From: Aromatoleum toluolicum | Lineage (GTDB): Bacteria > Pseudomonadota > Gammaproteobacteria > Burkholderiales > Rhodocyclaceae | Direction of reading: 5' to 3' | Length of the DNA: 64,000 bases | NCBI RefSeq assembly: GCF_012911005.2 | Contig: NZ_WTVS01000012.1 | Location: 1-64,000, forward strand | Shown: positions 62,086 to 64,000 of the stretch, piece by piece | How the letters are laid out: each line of letters starts with the position of its first letter | How positions within the stretch are numbered: the first letter of the stretch is position 1 | The notes under the pieces: generated by a model | The model's input: only the letters and a program-made list of their open reading frames with translations | Told to the model about the DNA's origin: nothing | Databases searched by the model: none | Translations under genes and position numbers: made by a program

Positions 62086-62505
62086 ATGAACTTCCAGCGC
62101 GGACGCAAGCACGAAGCCCCGGACATCAACCTGATCCCCCTGATCGATGTCCTGCTGGTACTCATCATCTTCCTCGTTCTGACGACGACGTATTCCAAGG
62201 TGTCGGGGCTGGAGATCAATCTGCCCACGGCCGACACCAAGGCGGCGGAAGTGACGCCGAACGAGATCGTCGTCGCGGTAAACGCGGCCGGCGACGTGCT
62301 GGTCAACCGCCAGCCGGTCGGCGACAAGAACATCAACGCGATCGCTGCGGCGCTCGGTCGCGCCGTTCCCGCCGGCGGAAAGGATCCGGTCGTCGTCATC
62401 ACGGCCGACGCCAAGGCGGCCCACCAGAGCGTCATCGACGTCATGCAGGCAGCGCAGCGTGCGGGCCTGCCGCACATCACCTTCGCTACCCAGTCCGCTC
62501 CGTGA
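62086..62505 (+). CDS. exbD: ExbD/TolR-family biopolymer transport protein
   Basis: A 139-residue ExbD with one membrane helix (about 16-36, LIPLIDVLLVLIIFLVL) carrying the proton-binding Asp21, and a periplasmic domain. The ATG at 62086 is preferred since GGGA is 8 nt upstream; the ATG at 62080 is too close to it. It is 12 bp after exbB. Confidence 0.93.
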   Translation: MNFQRGRKHEAPDINLIPLIDVLLVLIIFLVLTTTYSKVSGLEINLPTADTKAAEVTPNEIVVAVNAAGDVLVNRQPVGDKNINAIAAALGRAVPAGGKDPVVVITADAKAAHQSVIDVMQAAQRAGLPHITFATQSAP

Positions 62506-62564
62506 GCTGTTGCGCCGCCGGGGCGTCGCCGACGCCTCGATCGCTGCTGCCGCGCACCTGATCC

Positions 62565-63578
62565 ATGGCGCGCAGCAGTCCAGTCTGGTGGCAGGACCGG
62601 TCGCCCCAAGCGCACCTGCTGCGCCCCCTGTCGGCGCTGTTCGGAGCGCTCGCCGCGGCGCGGCGCGGCCGTTACCGCAGTGATCCGCGGCGTGTCGAAC
62701 GCCTGCCCGTTCCCGTCATTGTCGTCGGCAACATCGCCGTCGGCGGCAGCGGCAAGACGCCGGTCGTCGACTGGCTCGTGCGCGAATTGCGCGCTGCAGG
62801 GTGGGTGCCCGGAGTGGTCAGTCGTGGTTATGGCGGTAGGGTCGGCGGCGTCTCCGTCGTGCCCCCGGATGGCGATCCGTCGCTGTACGGCGACGAGCCC
62901 GTCCTCCTTGCACGCCTGACCGGCGGCGCGGTCGCCGTTGGCGCCGACCGTCCGGCCGCCGCGCGTGCGCTGCTCGCCGAACACCCCGAATGCAACGTCA
63001 TCGTGTCCGACGACGGGTTGCAACACTACCGACTCGCACGCGACATCGAGCTCGTGGTCGTGGATGAACGCACGCTGGGCAACGGCTGGCTGCTGCCCGC
63101 CGGCCCGCTGCGCGAACCGCTTTCCCGGCTGCGCGAAGTCGACCTCGTGATTGCGCACGGCCCGCTCTCGGCCGGCCTGAAGCAGGCGATCGGCGCCACG
63201 CCGGTGTTTCCGATGCGACTCGAAGGCGATACCTTCATTGCCCTGCACGATGGCGCGAAACAATGCCGGTCCGCTGCATTCCAGGGGCGCCGCGTGCATG
63301 CGGTCGCCGGCATCGGTCGCCCCGAGCGATTCTTCGATCAGCTGCGCGCGATGGGGCTGGACGTCGTGCCCCATCCATTCCCCGACCATCACCCGTTCAC
63401 CGCCGCCGACCTCGCGTTCGCGCCCGGCGAGGCGAAAGTCCTGACCAGCAAGGATGCGGTAAAATGCTCGGCTTTCGCGCCTGCCGACACTTGGGAATTC
63501 CCGGTCAGGGCACAGATTCCGGCGGGCGCGGCCGAACAAATCCTGGAGAAACTGTCGCATGGACGCCAGACTGCTTGA
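62565..63578 (+). CDS. lpxK: Tetraacyldisaccharide 4'-kinase
   Basis: A 337-residue LpxK. It phosphorylates the 4' position of the lipid A disaccharide at the inner membrane. The P-loop [12 protein letters not shown] is at 55-66 and [10 protein letters not shown] at about 147 is a family signature. It follows exbD by 59 bp and overlaps the small Trm112-like gene by 20 nt, an order common in betaproteobacteria. Confidence 0.95.
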   Translation: MARSSPVWWQDRSPQAHLLRPLSALFGALAAARRGRYRSDPRRVERLPVPVIVVGNIAVGGSGKTPVVDWLVRELRAAGWVPGVVSRGYGGRVGGVSVVPPDGDPSLYGDEPVLLARLTGGAVAVGADRPAAARALLAEHPECNVIVSDDGLQHYRLARDIELVVVDERTLGNGWLLPAGPLREPLSRLREVDLVIAHGPLSAGLKQAIGATPVFPMRLEGDTFIALHDGAKQCRSAAFQGRRVHAVAGIGRPERFFDQLRAMGLDVVPHPFPDHHPFTAADLAFAPGEAKVLTSKDAVKCSAFAPADTWEFPVRAQIPAGAAEQILEKLSHGRQTA

Positions 63579-63750
63579 AATCCTCGTGTGCCCCGTCTGC
63601 AAAGGCCCCCTCGACTTCGTCAAGGACAAGCAGGAACTCGTCTGCAAGGCCGATCGTCTTGCCTTCCCGATCCGCGACGGCATTCCGGTGATGCTCGAGG
63701 AAGAGGCGCGCCAGCTGCCCACCGAAGAAGTCGACGCGCTGCGCCGCTGA
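63559..63750 (+). CDS. Trm112-family small protein (YcaR-like)
   Basis: A 63-residue Trm112-like protein ([20 protein letters not shown], with [18 protein letters not shown]). It carries a CPVC pair and one further cysteine. Bacterial members sit between lpxK and kdsB, as here, but have no firmly known role. It overlaps the end of lpxK by 20 nt. Confidence 0.92.
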   Translation: MDARLLEILVCPVCKGPLDFVKDKQELVCKADRLAFPIRDGIPVMLEEEARQLPTEEVDALRR

Positions 63751-63752
63751 GC

Positions 63753-64000
63753 ATGGCGGGTTTTCACGTCGTCATTCCGGCGCGCTACGCGTCGACGCGA
63801 CTGCCGGGCAAGCCGCTCGCGGACATCGGCGGCAAGCCGATGGTCGTGCGCGTGCTCGAGCAGGCGCGCAAGGCGGGACCGCTGTCCGCGTGGGTCGCGA
63901 CCGACGATGCGCGCGTCGTCGATGCCGTGCAGGCTGCCGGCGGTGACGTGCTGATGACGCGCGCCGATCACCCCAGCGGCACCGACCGCCTTGCCGAGGT
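63753..64000 (+). CDS. kdsB: 3-deoxy-manno-octulosonate cytidylyltransferase (3' truncated by window)
   Basis: The first 82 residues of KdsB ([20 protein letters not shown], then [13 protein letters not shown]). The enzyme activates KDO with CTP for lipopolysaccharide inner core. The nucleotide-binding start [14 protein letters not shown] and SGTDR are conserved. It begins 2 bp after the Trm112-like gene and runs off the window at 64000. Confidence 0.95.
   Translation, partial: MAGFHVVIPARYASTRLPGKPLADIGGKPMVVRVLEQARKAGPLSAWVATDDARVVDAVQAAGGDVLMTRADHPSGTDRLAE

Overview
The window is high-GC chromosomal DNA of a betaproteobacterium. Gene content and order (flhDC next to motAB and a che cluster with two cheV genes, lpxK-Trm112-kdsB, a hut operon, leucine catabolism, sulfate/sulfonate import) fit Rhodocyclales, in the Azoarcus/Aromatoleum/Thauera group. 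The genus is inferred from recognisable protein families; no 16S rRNA or other marker is present. Genes are densely packed, mostly in short operons with 1-20 nt overlaps. No tRNA, rRNA, CRISPR array or prophage was seen. The only clear mobile DNA is the right end of an IS66-type element at the left edge.

Layout. 1-127: IS66 remnant. 236-655: a VOC-fold protein. 700-8469 (minus): histidine utilisation, transcribed hutI-hutG-YjiH-type transporter-hutU-hutH-hutC, with two TGTATATACA palindromes upstream of hutI as likely HutC operators. 8800-11415: Lrp/AsnC regulator, divergent ornithine cyclodeaminase with a dyad operator between them, and a LysR regulator. 11615-13210: a small unknown ORF and a DUF3422 protein. 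13938-19014: a large membrane GGDEF-EAL protein and a methyl-accepting chemotaxis protein. 19052-29793: AraC regulator divergent from liuA (isovaleryl-CoA dehydrogenase), liuB and liuD (methylcrotonyl-CoA carboxylase), a terminator, then acyl-CoA ligase, GST-like protein and acetoacetyl-CoA synthetase. 29976-31829 (minus): Nudix hydrolase and guanine deaminase.

32019-44490 is a motility block: an HDOD-REC-GGDEF protein, flhD-flhC, motA-motB-cheR-cheB, then cheV-cheV-cheY-cheZ-cheA. The last two transcription units each begin with the same two-box, sigma28-like promoter. CheB lacks its receiver domain, and neither cheW nor cheD is present. The block closes with a strong bidirectional terminator at 44513-44549.

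44585-58886 (minus): transaldolase, then sulfur genes: truC, cysK, cysB-type regulator, cysA, cysW, cysT, an acyl-CoA ligase, a membrane thioredoxin-like protein, an SsuCBA-like ABC transporter, a small hydrolase and the sulfate-binding protein sbp. The three transport units (cysT, the SsuA-like gene and sbp) share an upstream AAAATCTAC-N19-GAACCAAGAAAA-type signature, best explained as a common CysB-type promoter/operator. 59060-64000: sodB, xseA, then after a 303-bp AT-rich intergenic region with DnaA-box-like sequences, exbB-exbD-lpxK-Trm112-like-kdsB (truncated by the window end).

The strongest less-obvious signals are non-coding: the shared sulfur promoter signature, the paired sigma28-like motility promoters, the two distant HutC boxes, the Lrp dyad and two dispersed repeat elements. 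At protein level, the duplicated CheY-peptide-like motif at the N-terminus of CheZ and the receiver-less CheB stand out. I did not find a gene cluster that I can defend as a wholly undescribed system.
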